Positions 1-8,453 of a stretch of 64,000 nucleotides of DNA are shown in pieces. The stretch spans positions 186,001 to 250,000 of the forward strand of contig NZ_JAIWYX010000003.1 of the NCBI RefSeq assembly GCF_020251205.1. The letters run 5' to 3'. Source of the stretch: Arthrobacter sp. M4. GTDB taxonomy: Bacteria > Actinomycetota > Actinomycetes > Actinomycetales > Micrococcaceae. The notes under the pieces are model-generated. The model worked only from the letters and a program-made list of their open reading frames with translations. It made no database searches and was not told where the DNA came from. The first letter of the stretch is position 1, and each line of letters starts with the position of its first letter. The translations under genes and the position numbers were made by a program.

Positions 1-6
1 GTCTGC

Positions 7-579
7 ATGGGGAGCATTGGATACGCCAGGGTAGCACCGGTGATCAGAACGCGGATCTGCAGCACGCGGCGTTGAAGGCGGCAGGCTGTCATCGGATATT
101 CACTGATCATGGCGTGAGTGGGTCGAAGGCCAGCCGATCTGAGCTGGACAAGATGCTCGATCACCTGCGTAAGGGTGACGAGGTCGTGGCCTGGAAGCTA
201 GACCGCCCTGGACGCAACACCCGCACCTGCTGGCCCTCATCGACGATCTGGAACGCCAGGGCGTGCACTTCCGCAGCGTCACGGAAGGCATCAGCACAGC
301 GGGGCGGATGGGCCGCGCCATGCTCACCGTCATCTCCGCAATCGCCCAGCTCGAACGCGATCAGCTAATCGAGCGGACCAGGGCTGGCATGACCGCGGCC
401 TCCGAACACGGATGAAAGGGCGGGCGACGGGAAGTCACCGCCAGCCACGCCAAAGTCAACCGTGCCCGCGATCTGAAAGCTCAAGGGCTAAGGCCTGCGG
501 ACATCTGGAAGATCATTGGCGCCAGCCGGGGGCTACCGTCTACCGCTACCTGCGTTTGGAAAGCAAAGAAGTGACCTGA
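7..579 (+). pseudogene. Degraded serine recombinase (resolvase/invertase)
   Basis: Read across three frames, the DNA encodes pieces of a small serine recombinase. The pieces are an N-terminal start (MGSIGYARV), then a block with ...FTDHGVSGSKASR and VVAWKLDRPGRNTR, then DDLERQGVHFRSVTEG and ISAIAQLERDQLIERTRAG. The C-terminal HTH is recognisable near 430-575 (ARDLKAQGLRPADIWKIIGAS, then YRYLRLES in another frame). These match, in order, the catalytic core, E-helix and DNA-binding region of the Tn3-resolvase/Hin family. At least three frameshifts (about 50, 225 and 530) and an in-frame TGA at 413-415 break the gene, so it cannot make a working enzyme. It marks an old transposon or inversion site. 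Confidence 0.8.
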
Positions 580-673
580 GCGAAACACGCCGCAACTGAC
601 CGATAGTTGAAAACAAAACCGTGGGGGCCATGGAGGCGGGCATACGACAAGGCAGGGTTCTAGACTTCCTACC

Positions 674-1543
674 ATGACAACCCCGAAAGCGGCAGCTCCC
701 CCCGCAGTTCAGAGGTACTGGAAAGCTGTTTCAAATATTCTGCGTACCGAATCACAGGATATTGCTGGACTCATTACCCATAGTGGGACCAGGGGTACAG
801 CCGACGAGAACTCGATAATCAAGGTTCTTGGACAGGTGTTGCCACCGTCTACCAGGGTCTCCAACGGCGAAGTCATAGACGCAGACGGAAAAGTCTCCGC
901 CCAGATGGACGCGCTGGTCCTTTCCAACACCTCGCATCCGATTCTTTTTGGCCAGACTCCCGATGAACTGATTTTCCCCGTCGAATCAGTACTTCTGGCC
1001 ATCGAGGTCAAGGGGAACTTGAGTAAAACGGATGTCGAAGAGGACATTGTGGAGAAGGTCAGAAAGCACCAAACGCTGAGCAGTCCTGATCATCCCCTCC
1101 CCGTTTTCGCGGTGTTCGCGCATGAAGCAACTTCTCATCCCAAGACTGTTGCGAAATGGTTCTATGGACTACCAGAAGATGCCCGTCCCAAGTTTTTCCT
1201 GGTGAACGATGCCGCCTTGTTTGGGATTCTTGACCCCAGCTCCGCTGACGGCTACGAAATCGTCATGCCGTTTGCGCCGAAAGCCGGGGAGGGTAATTCA
1301 AAGCCCGTTGCAGAGTTGGGGGGCGCAGAGACGGGCTTCTGGAGGCCCCTAAATCTTCCCATGGGCGACCAGGTTCGGGTTGACCACGGCGCAGGGATGC
1401 TGCTGTTCGTCAAGGCTGTTTTGGACGTCCTCAGCGCAAGAGGATACGCCGATGTCGCTTGGTTGGAACGCTACCTCGACAAGGTGAGCAGCAAAAGAAT
1501 TCGTTACGGCAAGGACAGCGATCCTGTTATGGAGCTTTCGTGA
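674..1543 (+). CDS. DUF6602-like, PD-(D/E)XK nuclease-like protein
   Basis: A 289-residue soluble protein with no signal peptide or membrane segment. The layout fits DUF6602 proteins: a helical start (RYWKAVSNILRTESQDIAGLITHSGTRGT), a conserved NGEVID stretch near residue 65, then D79 in QMDALV and the strand LLAIEVKGNL with E111-x-K113. D79 plus ExK is the catalytic pattern of the PD-(D/E)XK nuclease fold. Its 3' end overlaps by 17 bp the convergent PIN-like gene. Family assignment is from motif recall; nuclease activity and a defence role are inferred. The ATG start follows a short leader with no strong ribosome-binding site. Confidence 0.6.
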   Translation: MTTPKAAAPPAVQRYWKAVSNILRTESQDIAGLITHSGTRGTADENSIIKVLGQVLPPSTRVSNGEVIDADGKVSAQMDALVLSNTSHPILFGQTPDELIFPVESVLLAIEVKGNLSKTDVEEDIVEKVRKHQTLSSPDHPLPVFAVFAHEATSHPKTVAKWFYGLPEDARPKFFLVNDAALFGILDPSSADGYEIVMPFAPKAGEGNSKPVAELGGAETGFWRPLNLPMGDQVRVDHGAGMLLFVKAVLDVLSARGYADVAWLERYLDKVSSKRIRYGKDSDPVMELS

Positions 1544-2039
1544 CAATGACGACGCCCGCGGCGTCCAGGAAGTCCTTCACTGTGCAGTTGTCGATACCGA
1601 GGAATGCGCAAGCTTCGGGCACGGTGCATCGGTCTTCCAGCGTCAGTTCCTCGTTGGAGACCACGATAACCTCGTAGGTCGAGGCCAGCTGCTGCGCCAG
1701 GACGACCGTCGCGAGAGCTTGCTGCTGGTCGGTCTCCTCATTGTTGATATCCATGATGTGCTGCTGAGAGGGAGCCAGGGCGAAGTCAACGCAGACGGAC
1801 TGGACACTGTTGTAGTTGACTTTCGCATCGTTCTTGAGGATCCTCCAGCCCGATGCGGCCCAGATCGTTACAGGTTCGCCTCTGGCGTACTGCTGCCGTT
1901 CATTCTTCGCGGCCTCGCAGTAGATGACACGAGACTTATCCCGAAGTTCTGTCAGCTGCTCAGTGAGCGTGTCGTCGTCGACTGCTAGCTCATTCAGAGT
2001 CTGCAGGGCTGAGCTGTCGAGTACATAGATCTGTGCCAC
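1527..2039 (-). CDS. PIN-like DUF4411 family protein, probable toxin
   Basis: A 170-residue protein that begins IYVLDSSALQTL, the first strand and catalytic Asp (D8) of a PIN fold. Further acidic positions lie in the middle (E44 region, then NNEETDQQQALATVV) and the third strand is VIVVSNEE. Length and layout fit DUF4411, a PIN-like family usually coded directly after an ImmA/IrrE-type metallopeptidase. Here the start codon is 2 bp after the stop of such a gene, so the two are one transcription unit. The pair is commonly regarded as toxin-antitoxin-like. RNase activity is inferred from the fold. Confidence 0.7.
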   Translation of the reverse strand: MAQIYVLDSSALQTLNELAVDDDTLTEQLTELRDKSRVIYCEAAKNERQQYARGEPVTIWAASGWRILKNDAKVNYNSVQSVCVDFALAPSQQHIMDINNEETDQQQALATVVLAQQLASTYEVIVVSNEELTLEDRCTVPEACAFLGIDNCTVKDFLDAAGVVIVTKAP

Positions 2040-2041
2040 CT

Positions 2042-3211
2042 CTACACGGCCTCCCGGCCGAGTGCGAGGAAATTACGAAGCTCGTTTTGGGACTTGAGGT
2101 TGAGGCTCTTCCGGACTTCAATTTCAGAGACGGCAGCATTTTGAAGGGCCTCTCCAAACAGCCTGGCTATTCCAGTCCCATAGGCAGACAGCCGCTTCTG
2201 CACCCGCGTCTGGCCTCCGCGGGCGAATCCGTCCTGTGCGGGCTCCTCGAAACTGCCCGAAACCGCATCCACAAGGCCGGCGCTGGCGAGTCCCAGCTGC
2301 TTAAGGCGGATGGCGACAGAGTAGTAGCTGCAGAAGAAGTATCCGGCGATGCGTCGAACGGAGTCGATGTCATCGTCTTGAATAAATCCCTTCTTCAGGT
2401 ATTTCCCCATGTAGAAGGTGAGCTCCGGCTGGGACATGAGGAACGCCGCCGCGAAGCGGTTGCACCAGGCTTCCTCGCTTGTGCGGGACTGCAGATCATG
2501 TTTGTCGCACGCCTTGTCGACCCCACGTAGCAGATGCGCCAGTTCATGTAGCAGAGTAAAAGAACGAGCTGCGGGGTGTTTCACAGCCGAATTGACGAAG
2601 ACCAGGGGCACATGATCGTGGTGGAGGGTGAAGCCGCGGAGCGCGTCACCCTCCACCGGTAACAGATTTGTCATGATGCCGTGGCCTTCTAAGGCTTCCC
2701 TGATTGCCACGAACAACTGAGTCTTGCTTGTAATATGTCGGCGGCGTTCCTGAACGTCGCCCCACTGCAACCACCGGGCAACGACGGCCGCTGCTCGTTC
2801 CGGCGTTGCATTTGATGGGATGGAAGGGAGCCGAACGGCGTCGTGCCCCAGCTCCCTGGTTATTTTCTCAGCCGCCTGTTGGCGTCGCTTCGCGTCTCTA
2901 ACCGCTGCACGTTCATCGGGGCTGAGAGTTCGCGCTTGACCAGCATTGGACATGGGAGCCCGGAAATTGGCATCCACCGAATGCCGGCTTGTTTCGGGCG
3001 GCGCTGGTAGGGCAAAGAAATAGACCGATCGGCGCGTCGCTCTCGCGATGTACTTGAGGGCTTCCTCGTCAAGGGTGACCGGCCCGGCAAGGGGTAGGGA
3101 CTGCGCGGCGCTTCCCCTTAGCCCGACAGCTGCAAGGATCTCGTCCCTGTTAACCCCGGCATCCTCCAGTGCCCACTCAAGAACATCTCCTTGAACGGTG
3201 GCTTCAGTCAT
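2042..3211 (-). CDS. ImmA/IrrE family metallopeptidase with N-terminal regulator region
   Basis: A 389-residue protein. The zinc site HELAH is at residues 222-226 inside SFTLLHELAHLLRG, and a downstream glutamate lies in EEAWCNRFAAAFLM, as in the COG2856 (ImmA/IrrE) gluzincins. Residues 1 to about 100 look like a divergent XRE-type region, typical of the long form of the family (regulator fused to peptidase). The C-terminal 100 residues carry no motif I recognise. It leads an operon with the PIN-like gene downstream. In known relatives the peptidase cleaves a repressor or restrains the partner; which applies here is not visible. Confidence 0.8.
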   Translation of the reverse strand: MTEATVQGDVLEWALEDAGVNRDEILAAVGLRGSAAQSLPLAGPVTLDEEALKYIARATRRSVYFFALPAPPETSRHSVDANFRAPMSNAGQARTLSPDERAAVRDAKRRQQAAEKITRELGHDAVRLPSIPSNATPERAAAVVARWLQWGDVQERRRHITSKTQLFVAIREALEGHGIMTNLLPVEGDALRGFTLHHDHVPLVFVNSAVKHPAARSFTLLHELAHLLRGVDKACDKHDLQSRTSEEAWCNRFAAAFLMSQPELTFYMGKYLKKGFIQDDDIDSVRRIAGYFFCSYYSVAIRLKQLGLASAGLVDAVSGSFEEPAQDGFARGGQTRVQKRLSAYGTGIARLFGEALQNAAVSEIEVRKSLNLKSQNELRNFLALGREAV

Positions 3212-3586
3212 GTTGGCAATCCTAGGCCCTTCTGAACGTTTTCTAGGCTACGTGGGCCTTGTTGCCGGCCGTAGTCGGCGTCCTGCTGGCGGCGATACCC
3301 CGCTGGCCGCCGCTGGGTCGCTGTGGCGGCGCCTGCATCGGCGGTCTTGTCCCCCTGAGTGCTAACCCTCTCGTAACCAATCATGTTGCCACGTCAAAAA
3401 GTCTCCGCTCTGGGTTTTGACCAGCTTTCATTTCGAAAACCAGTTTTGACCAACAATAAGAGGCTTTCTCGACGTTTTTTGGCGGCAAGCCGCTGGCTAG
3501 TCAGAAACGGTCGTTATTGACATTGGAGGAATCACAGGCGCGAGCCCTTGAATAGAGTGGGACCTCGATACAAGTAACCTTGACGA
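3212..3586. promoter_or_regulatory. Divergent promoter region with GTTTTGACCA direct repeats
   Basis: This 375-bp gap separates the leftward ImmA/IrrE operon from the rightward GAF-like membrane gene. It holds two exact copies of GTTTTGACCA at 3414-3423 and 3443-3452, 29 bp apart (about three helical turns), and an inverted partial copy GTCAAAA at 3393-3399. The segment 3380-3480 is clearly more AT-rich than its surroundings. This fits an operator for the HTH part of the metallopeptidase, but no binding protein is shown by the sequence. Confidence 0.45.
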
Positions 3587-4594
3587 GTGAAACGTGTCCT
3601 GGGGCTGATCTGGAGAATCGTCGTTGCCTTGGTCGCCCTGGCTCTTGTCGTCCTGAAATCAGCCACAGAAGTTAAATTCATTGGCGGAGATCCTCAGCTC
3701 GAGTTTGTACTACTAGTCGCCGCCGGCACCGCGGTCTTCCTAGAATCTGTCGTGAAGGCTGTCCAACTTGCACGGCGACCTGCTATCGAAACTAAGAGGA
3801 AGCGCCTTGAAAAGACTGTTCTTGGCTGCCTTCAAGCCGTGAGTACGTCCACTTCCATCGACGTATCGGAGATTGGGGGGTCAGTGTTCGTTACCCGCCG
3901 CCCCTTCCCATGGCTTATGTTCCAACGCAGTTTCCCTTGGTTGGGCGTCAGGCAGGTTCTAAAAAGAGTTCTACGCTTCCGCCTCAACGACGAGCCCCAA
4001 CCATCAAAAATTCGGTGGACTTTAGAACGGGGCGCTATTGGGGCAGCCGCTAAAACAGGCCAACTCCAGCACGCCTACTGGACTGACTACGCCAAACAAC
4101 TGAATACGGCGGCCGGCAGCGAAGCGGCTGTCTACAAAAGCGTTCCCATAGACCAGCGATTCGGTCTAGGCCAGGAAGACTTCTGCCGTATGGCTCGAAA
4201 GTACTCGGAGTGCCTCGCGATACCTCTGGTGGACTCGATGGGCACCAAAATTATTGGAGCCCTGTCCATAGACGTCCCTTATGAGAGCGCTAGAGCCAGC
4301 CAAGGACGCATGCTCAACTCAACCGAAACCACGCGTGCCGTAGCTTGCGCCGCGGTCGTCGCAGACATCATCCTTGACCAAAAATCGGTGACCGGAGTGG
4401 CCCAATCGGTTATCCGCTACCACCTCGCAATCGCTGCGAAACAGGACCTGGGCCTGCGGGCTGCACACCACGGTGCGCAACCACCGGCACCGGCACGGCT
4501 CACAGCAGCCGGCAAGCGGAACCTCCAGGACATCCTGGCCTCTTATCAGGCCGAGGGCCGGCGGCCAGTAACTACTCCGCTGATGCCTAAGTAG
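3587..4594 (+). CDS. Membrane-anchored protein with GAF-like domain
   Basis: A 335-residue protein starting at GTG. Two hydrophobic segments (about residues 6-22 and 39-58) form an N-terminal anchor. A soluble part follows. Its best motif is CLAIPLVDSMGTKIIGALSID near residues 207-227, which resembles the core strands of a GAF sensor domain. No kinase, cyclase or nuclease motif is visible. It lies 147 bp upstream of the HEPN-containing gene on the same strand, so the two may be cotranscribed. A sensor role is inferred only. Confidence 0.5.
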   Translation: MKRVLGLIWRIVVALVALALVVLKSATEVKFIGGDPQLEFVLLVAAGTAVFLESVVKAVQLARRPAIETKRKRLEKTVLGCLQAVSTSTSIDVSEIGGSVFVTRRPFPWLMFQRSFPWLGVRQVLKRVLRFRLNDEPQPSKIRWTLERGAIGAAAKTGQLQHAYWTDYAKQLNTAAGSEAAVYKSVPIDQRFGLGQEDFCRMARKYSECLAIPLVDSMGTKIIGALSIDVPYESARASQGRMLNSTETTRAVACAAVVADIILDQKSVTGVAQSVIRYHLAIAAKQDLGLRAAHHGAQPPAPARLTAAGKRNLQDILASYQAEGRRPVTTPLMPK

Positions 4595-4741
4595 AGGATC
4601 ATCAGTGCCCTAACGACCCGCTCCCCCATCGCTGGACAACGGTGACGTCAGAAACCGTCGTTCTTGCATACGACTGCTGCATCCTTTGGGGGACCCCGGA
4701 TTCTGGTGTCAAACTGGACGCAACCAACGATCGGAGAAAAC

Positions 4742-6613
4742 GTGGTGCGGGTTCGCCCGACGGCAACCGTCAGTGACTGGCTTCTCTCGGTGGCGGAAGT
4801 TCTTCCCCTTCCGCATCGCGCTGTCCCCCCATACACGCTCGGTGAAGCGGTCGCCGAACTCGGCGAGTACGCTCAAGCGGTCGATGCTTCGGAGTGGAAT
4901 TTGAGGTTCGCCAGGAACAATCGCCGTTCCTTGCAAACTGAGATTCAGGCGCAGTCTGAGGCCGTCGGGGGACGGCTTGGAGCTTTAGTCGTCCCTCTCC
5001 TGGATGACCTTCGCGATGACGCTAACCAAGAGGCTATTGTTGCAGCGGCTACTAGGTTCGGTGAGGTGTGGCACTCAGAGATAGCGGTCACTGACGCATT
5101 CCGCGATCTTTGCGCCGCAGCGAAGGTCTTCGGGATGACCAGCCGTGCGTTGCGGCGACTGTCAGCCATCATCGCATCGCAAGTAGGGCCCGCCGCACAC
5201 AGTTCCTTCTCGTTGCTTAGCCACGCAGCCGATGCGCTAGTCAACACGGAGGAGGACTTGGCTCGCGGGCGCGATGCACCGATTCCTGAGCCACTGACGG
5301 AAGAACACCGGCTTGGGATGGCGAAGGACAGTCTTGTTGCCGCACCGGTGGGCCGGGTAGTCGTGTGGACCGTGTATTACCGCGCCCTTCTTTCAGGGAT
5401 GCGCGAAGTTATAGGCTCGATGACGTTCCTGAGAGCGGATTGGGCGCTTCCGAATGCTTTTGAGCACGAACTACACGACTTCCCAGAACGTGCCGAGCTG
5501 CGCGGGATCCGCGAGAAAGTAGGCTGGCTCGAAGATCTCAATGTCGAAGCGCTGAAACCGGAGAACCGACTCACCCTCGTTCGTATCGACCTCGGCGAAC
5601 GGCAGGTCGCCGGCGCTGAAGAGGAAGCCCGGCGTCGAATTGAGGCAGTAATAAGCGTCGCCGTCGAGGCAGGCGGCGTCTCTTGGCAGAGCGCAGGCGC
5701 AGCTACCGTACTCCTTGACGGAAAGGTTCGCAGCTCTTCCCTCGGACTCACTGTCTGCAACGTTCCGGTGCTAGAGGATGACACCTACGGGATGGGCGGC
5801 ACAGCCGAGATCCTCAGCAGCGTCGCAGATCAGTTCGGCGATGCCCTGGCCAAGGGACCCATGCCCGAGCGGCTCGTCGAAGCGCTGACCTCGCTCCGTG
5901 AGGCACGGATGACTGATCATCGCGACGTTCTCTTCTACGGGGCGCGTCGGGTCACGCCTCGCATAGCGACAGCGCTCGAGGACCATGCGATGGAACTCTT
6001 CGCATCCGTATTACGGGTGCCTGCGGCAGACTTGGCTACCGCCCTCCAGCGTCGAGAAGCGCTCCGTCAAGCAGACCGTCGAACAGTAGGCCAACTGATG
6101 GCGCCATTCAACGAAGCATGGTCACGCGAACGATACGAGGGGCGGGAGGAGCTCGAACGGAGAATCTCCAAATACAGCCGAGGTGGAGTTCGCGTGGTGT
6201 CAATTGCGAAGGCTGTTGCCCTCCAAGACGAAATTCGCGCACTTCCGATGTCTGAACTACAGCGCGCAGATCTGGAGGATGCGCTTGCGATCTGCACTGA
6301 TCCGGACCGGGAGCGACAGCACCTAGAGGAGATGTGGCGTGAAACGGAATTGCTTCGTAGTCGCCACCGACGTGTTCGGAACGCTGTCAACCATGGTCTG
6401 CCACTCCATGAGGTTACGCTGAATAGCATCCGCAACTATGCCGCCGACACATCGAGGACGGCGTTGAACATCGCCCTCACCTGGTTCAAAAACGGCGACC
6501 CGGGTGCGGCCTTGCTCCAGCGAGAAGAGAAGGCCTGGACCGACCAAATGGATCGGATCGGTCGCGGCATGAGTTGGGCTGAAGAGAGCGCGCAGACCGA
6601 GGAAGAATCGTAA
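4742..6613 (+). CDS. Large protein with C-terminal HEPN RNase-like motif
   Basis: About 623 residues from the GTG at 4742, chosen because GGAG sits 8 bases before it; a TTG at 4664 gives 649. Most of the protein is helical and unlike any family I can name. Near the C-terminus (R546 to H551) it has RNAVNHG. This is the R-x4-H motif of HEPN ribonucleases with the usual polar residue after Arg, in a helical setting (LRSRHRRV before, SRTALNIALTWF after) like ApeA-type HEPN domains. HEPN proteins often act as abortive-infection RNases. Placement beside a membrane sensor-like gene and other defence cargo supports that inference. Confidence 0.5.
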   Translation: MVRVRPTATVSDWLLSVAEVLPLPHRAVPPYTLGEAVAELGEYAQAVDASEWNLRFARNNRRSLQTEIQAQSEAVGGRLGALVVPLLDDLRDDANQEAIVAAATRFGEVWHSEIAVTDAFRDLCAAAKVFGMTSRALRRLSAIIASQVGPAAHSSFSLLSHAADALVNTEEDLARGRDAPIPEPLTEEHRLGMAKDSLVAAPVGRVVVWTVYYRALLSGMREVIGSMTFLRADWALPNAFEHELHDFPERAELRGIREKVGWLEDLNVEALKPENRLTLVRIDLGERQVAGAEEEARRRIEAVISVAVEAGGVSWQSAGAATVLLDGKVRSSSLGLTVCNVPVLEDDTYGMGGTAEILSSVADQFGDALAKGPMPERLVEALTSLREARMTDHRDVLFYGARRVTPRIATALEDHAMELFASVLRVPAADLATALQRREALRQADRRTVGQLMAPFNEAWSRERYEGREELERRISKYSRGGVRVVSIAKAVALQDEIRALPMSELQRADLEDALAICTDPDRERQHLEEMWRETELLRSRHRRVRNAVNHGLPLHEVTLNSIRNYAADTSRTALNIALTWFKNGDPGAALLQREEKAWTDQMDRIGRGMSWAEESAQTEEES

Positions 6614-6729
6614 CCGCAACCGAGCAAACCGACTCGTAAGTGTCAACCGATAGCAACCGGGTAGCTTGTAAGGTGGTAAGCGGTCTTACGGAACCATTCC
6701 GGGCTGTATCGAAGAACCCGCCCCGTCAG

Positions 6730-6746
6730 CAGCAAGCCCCTTGCTG
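6730..6746. terminator. Small hairpin between convergent genes
   Basis: CAGCAAG and CTTGCTG form a perfect 7-bp stem with a CCC loop, between two genes that face each other. There is no clear T-run, so termination is weakly supported. Confidence 0.3.
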
Positions 6747-6783
6747 TTGCTCAGTGAGGGAAAGTCCTGCGGGCCGCTGGGGG

Positions 6784-7389
6784 TCAATCATTTTCCGAGG
6801 GCGGATGGTTCTGGTGAAATCGCTCAAGCTGTCGGACGTCACCACGGCTTAGGAAGTCCGGGCTGTTTATCGGCCGGTTCCAGATTCGTTTGAGCGAGTC
6901 CGAGTAACGAAGGAAGTAGAAGCTGTTGAACTTCCCGGTGTCCGCCGTCATGGCGGGCACCGTTGCGATTCCCGAGTCGCCGGGACTGATGACAAAATCT
7001 CCGGTGTGGGAGGACAGGACGGGCATCGGCCGCCACTCGGTCCCGTTCCAATACCTCACTTCGACCATCGACAGCGGGTGTGGAGTCGCGTTGTGAACCG
7101 AAATTTCGTAGGTGTAGGGAATGTTCATGCCGTTGCCTCGGAGTTTGAGATCACTTGTTACAAGTCGAGCCTCGTCTTTGCGCTTGCGGAACGTGCGAAC
7201 GCACCACACGACTAAGCCGATGAAGGCCAGCAGCAAAGGAACTACGACACCCAGCCCGCCAAAGCCGTCGTTGAACTCGAGCTTCTCGAAGAAGTCACTT
7301 ATTGATTCTGAGCTGTTCGATGGCGATGGCGCTGGTGATGAGGACCCAAGAGGTACAAGATATGGCACCCGCTTACGATAGCTGACCAT
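6784..7389 (-). CDS. Single-pass membrane protein, unknown function
   Basis: A 201-residue protein from ATG. Residues 1-45 are Ser/Pro rich, one membrane segment follows (GLGVVVPLLLAFIGLVVWCV, about 44-64), then a basic stop-transfer stretch (RTFRKRKDE). The C-terminal 120 residues are rich in beta-strands (YTYEISVHNATPHPLSMVEVRYW) and look like an immunoglobulin-like or beta-sandwich domain. No catalytic motif is visible. It converges on the HEPN-type gene and is not obviously part of an operon. Confidence 0.55.
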   Translation of the reverse strand: MVSYRKRVPYLVPLGSSSPAPSPSNSSESISDFFEKLEFNDGFGGLGVVVPLLLAFIGLVVWCVRTFRKRKDEARLVTSDLKLRGNGMNIPYTYEISVHNATPHPLSMVEVRYWNGTEWRPMPVLSSHTGDFVISPGDSGIATVPAMTADTGKFNSFYFLRYSDSLKRIWNRPINSPDFLSRGDVRQLERFHQNHPPSEND

Positions 7390-7934
7390 CCTGAAGGCGG
7401 CCCACGACGGATCCCCCTGTCCGGCGATGGATTGCGGGGACGCTGCGGCAGTCAGGCCTGGGGTCGGCTAGCGACATGGCCGCCGTTCACTGCGCGCCCG
7501 GTAGGACCGCCGGCCCTAGACTGTCGGCACACCAAGATCGAGTAACAGTGGCGTTCCCCCCGACGTAGCGTGGTGCGTATGAACAAGAAGGAGGTCCACA
7601 CGCACCAAAGCCGTTACAGGTTCTGCAGGGACTGGCAGACGGTCTCTCTCGAGATCCTTCGGTTTCGAGAGAGACCAACTGCAGTCTCAGGACTGCTTCC
7701 TAGCCCAGCTCATATCTGACTTGGCGTAAAGCCAACTCGGACGCCAGTCCATGACACTCTGCCGACTCCTCTCAGAACCTCTTTCGACAGCCCATACGAC
7801 GATTCCACAATCGCCTCACGCTGCAGGCTGCGCCTGCTCTCCCACCTCTTACACCTCTGGCATCCAAGGACTGACCGTGGCACTCCCTCACGCCGAAGTC
7901 ATGTCGCCGGGCTGTCCTTCCTTGATGAACGAGC
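7390..7934. other. 545-bp intergenic region with hairpins, candidate oriT
   Basis: No convincing gene lies here. The stretch contains a perfect 12-bp inverted repeat at 7641-7652/7665-7676 (GGTCTCTCTCGA and its complement) and a second hairpin TTGGC-GTAAA-GCCAA near 7721-7735. It sits just upstream of the small coiled-coil gene and the relaxase. A position next to the relaxase operon with inverted repeats is what an origin of transfer usually looks like. No nick-site consensus is recognised, so this is an inference. Confidence 0.4.
7641..7676. repeat. Perfect 12-bp inverted repeat
   Basis: Arms GGTCTCTCTCGA (7641-7652) and TCGAGAGAGACC (7665-7676) enclose a 12-base loop. The repeat lies about 260 bp upstream of the transfer operon start. 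It could be a relaxase-recognition hairpin of oriT or a transcription terminator; there is no T-run after it on either strand. Confidence 0.6.
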
Positions 7935-8453
7935 GTGTCTAGGAGGAACTGCGAGGAGTGCAGGAGCAGCTTCGAACCCAGCCGCATGTCGCAGCGGTAC
8001 TGCTCCACCCGCTGCGCCGATAGGCAGCGCGACCGTCGACGTCGGAACGCCCGTCGACCAGCGGACACGCCCGCATCCGTTGACTCAAACGCCGAGGCAG
8101 CGCGCCTCGCCATAGAACTCGAAGCAGCCAAGCGCCAACTCGAAACCACATCCAAGGCCTGCCAGCAACGCCTAGACGAACTTCAATCCAAACTCCGCTC
8201 CCAAGCCTCCGAAATCGACCGACTCGAAGCAGATAGCTCCGAACAACTCGAGCGAATCAGCCTCCTCCACAGTGAAGTTGCGCGCCTCAAGCGAGCCCAG
8301 CGGACCAATGTGCAAGACCTCGCACACGTGGCGGCTTGGCTCGTGTCAGTAGCTCAGGCCAAAGGCGTCGCACTTGACGTCAAGACCTTGGACATTCTCC
8401 GCCGTCGTGGTTGGACGCCATCACGACGAAATTCAGGAGCACCACGGGCATGA
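7935..8453 (+). CDS. Small zinc-ribbon/coiled-coil protein upstream of relaxase
   Basis: A 172-residue protein from GTG. Residues 5-30 hold CEEC and YCSTRC, a C-x2-C/C-x3-C zinc-ribbon pattern, followed by a very basic stretch (RQRDRRRRNARR). Residues about 50-130 form a long coiled coil rich in Glu, Gln, Leu and Lys. Its TGA overlaps the relaxase ATG (ATGA, 8450-8453), which implies translational coupling. A DNA-binding accessory role at oriT, such as a relaxosome helper, is inferred from position and composition; the family is not recognised. Confidence 0.6.
   Translation: MSRRNCEECRSSFEPSRMSQRYCSTRCADRQRDRRRRNARRPADTPASVDSNAEAARLAIELEAAKRQLETTSKACQQRLDELQSKLRSQASEIDRLEADSSEQLERISLLHSEVARLKRAQRTNVQDLAHVAAWLVSVAQAKGVALDVKTLDILRRRGWTPSRRNSGAPRA

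Noticed and set aside
4664-4741. TTG start for the HEPN-type gene
   Set aside because: No ribosome-binding site precedes TTG 4664, whereas GGAG is well placed before GTG 4742.
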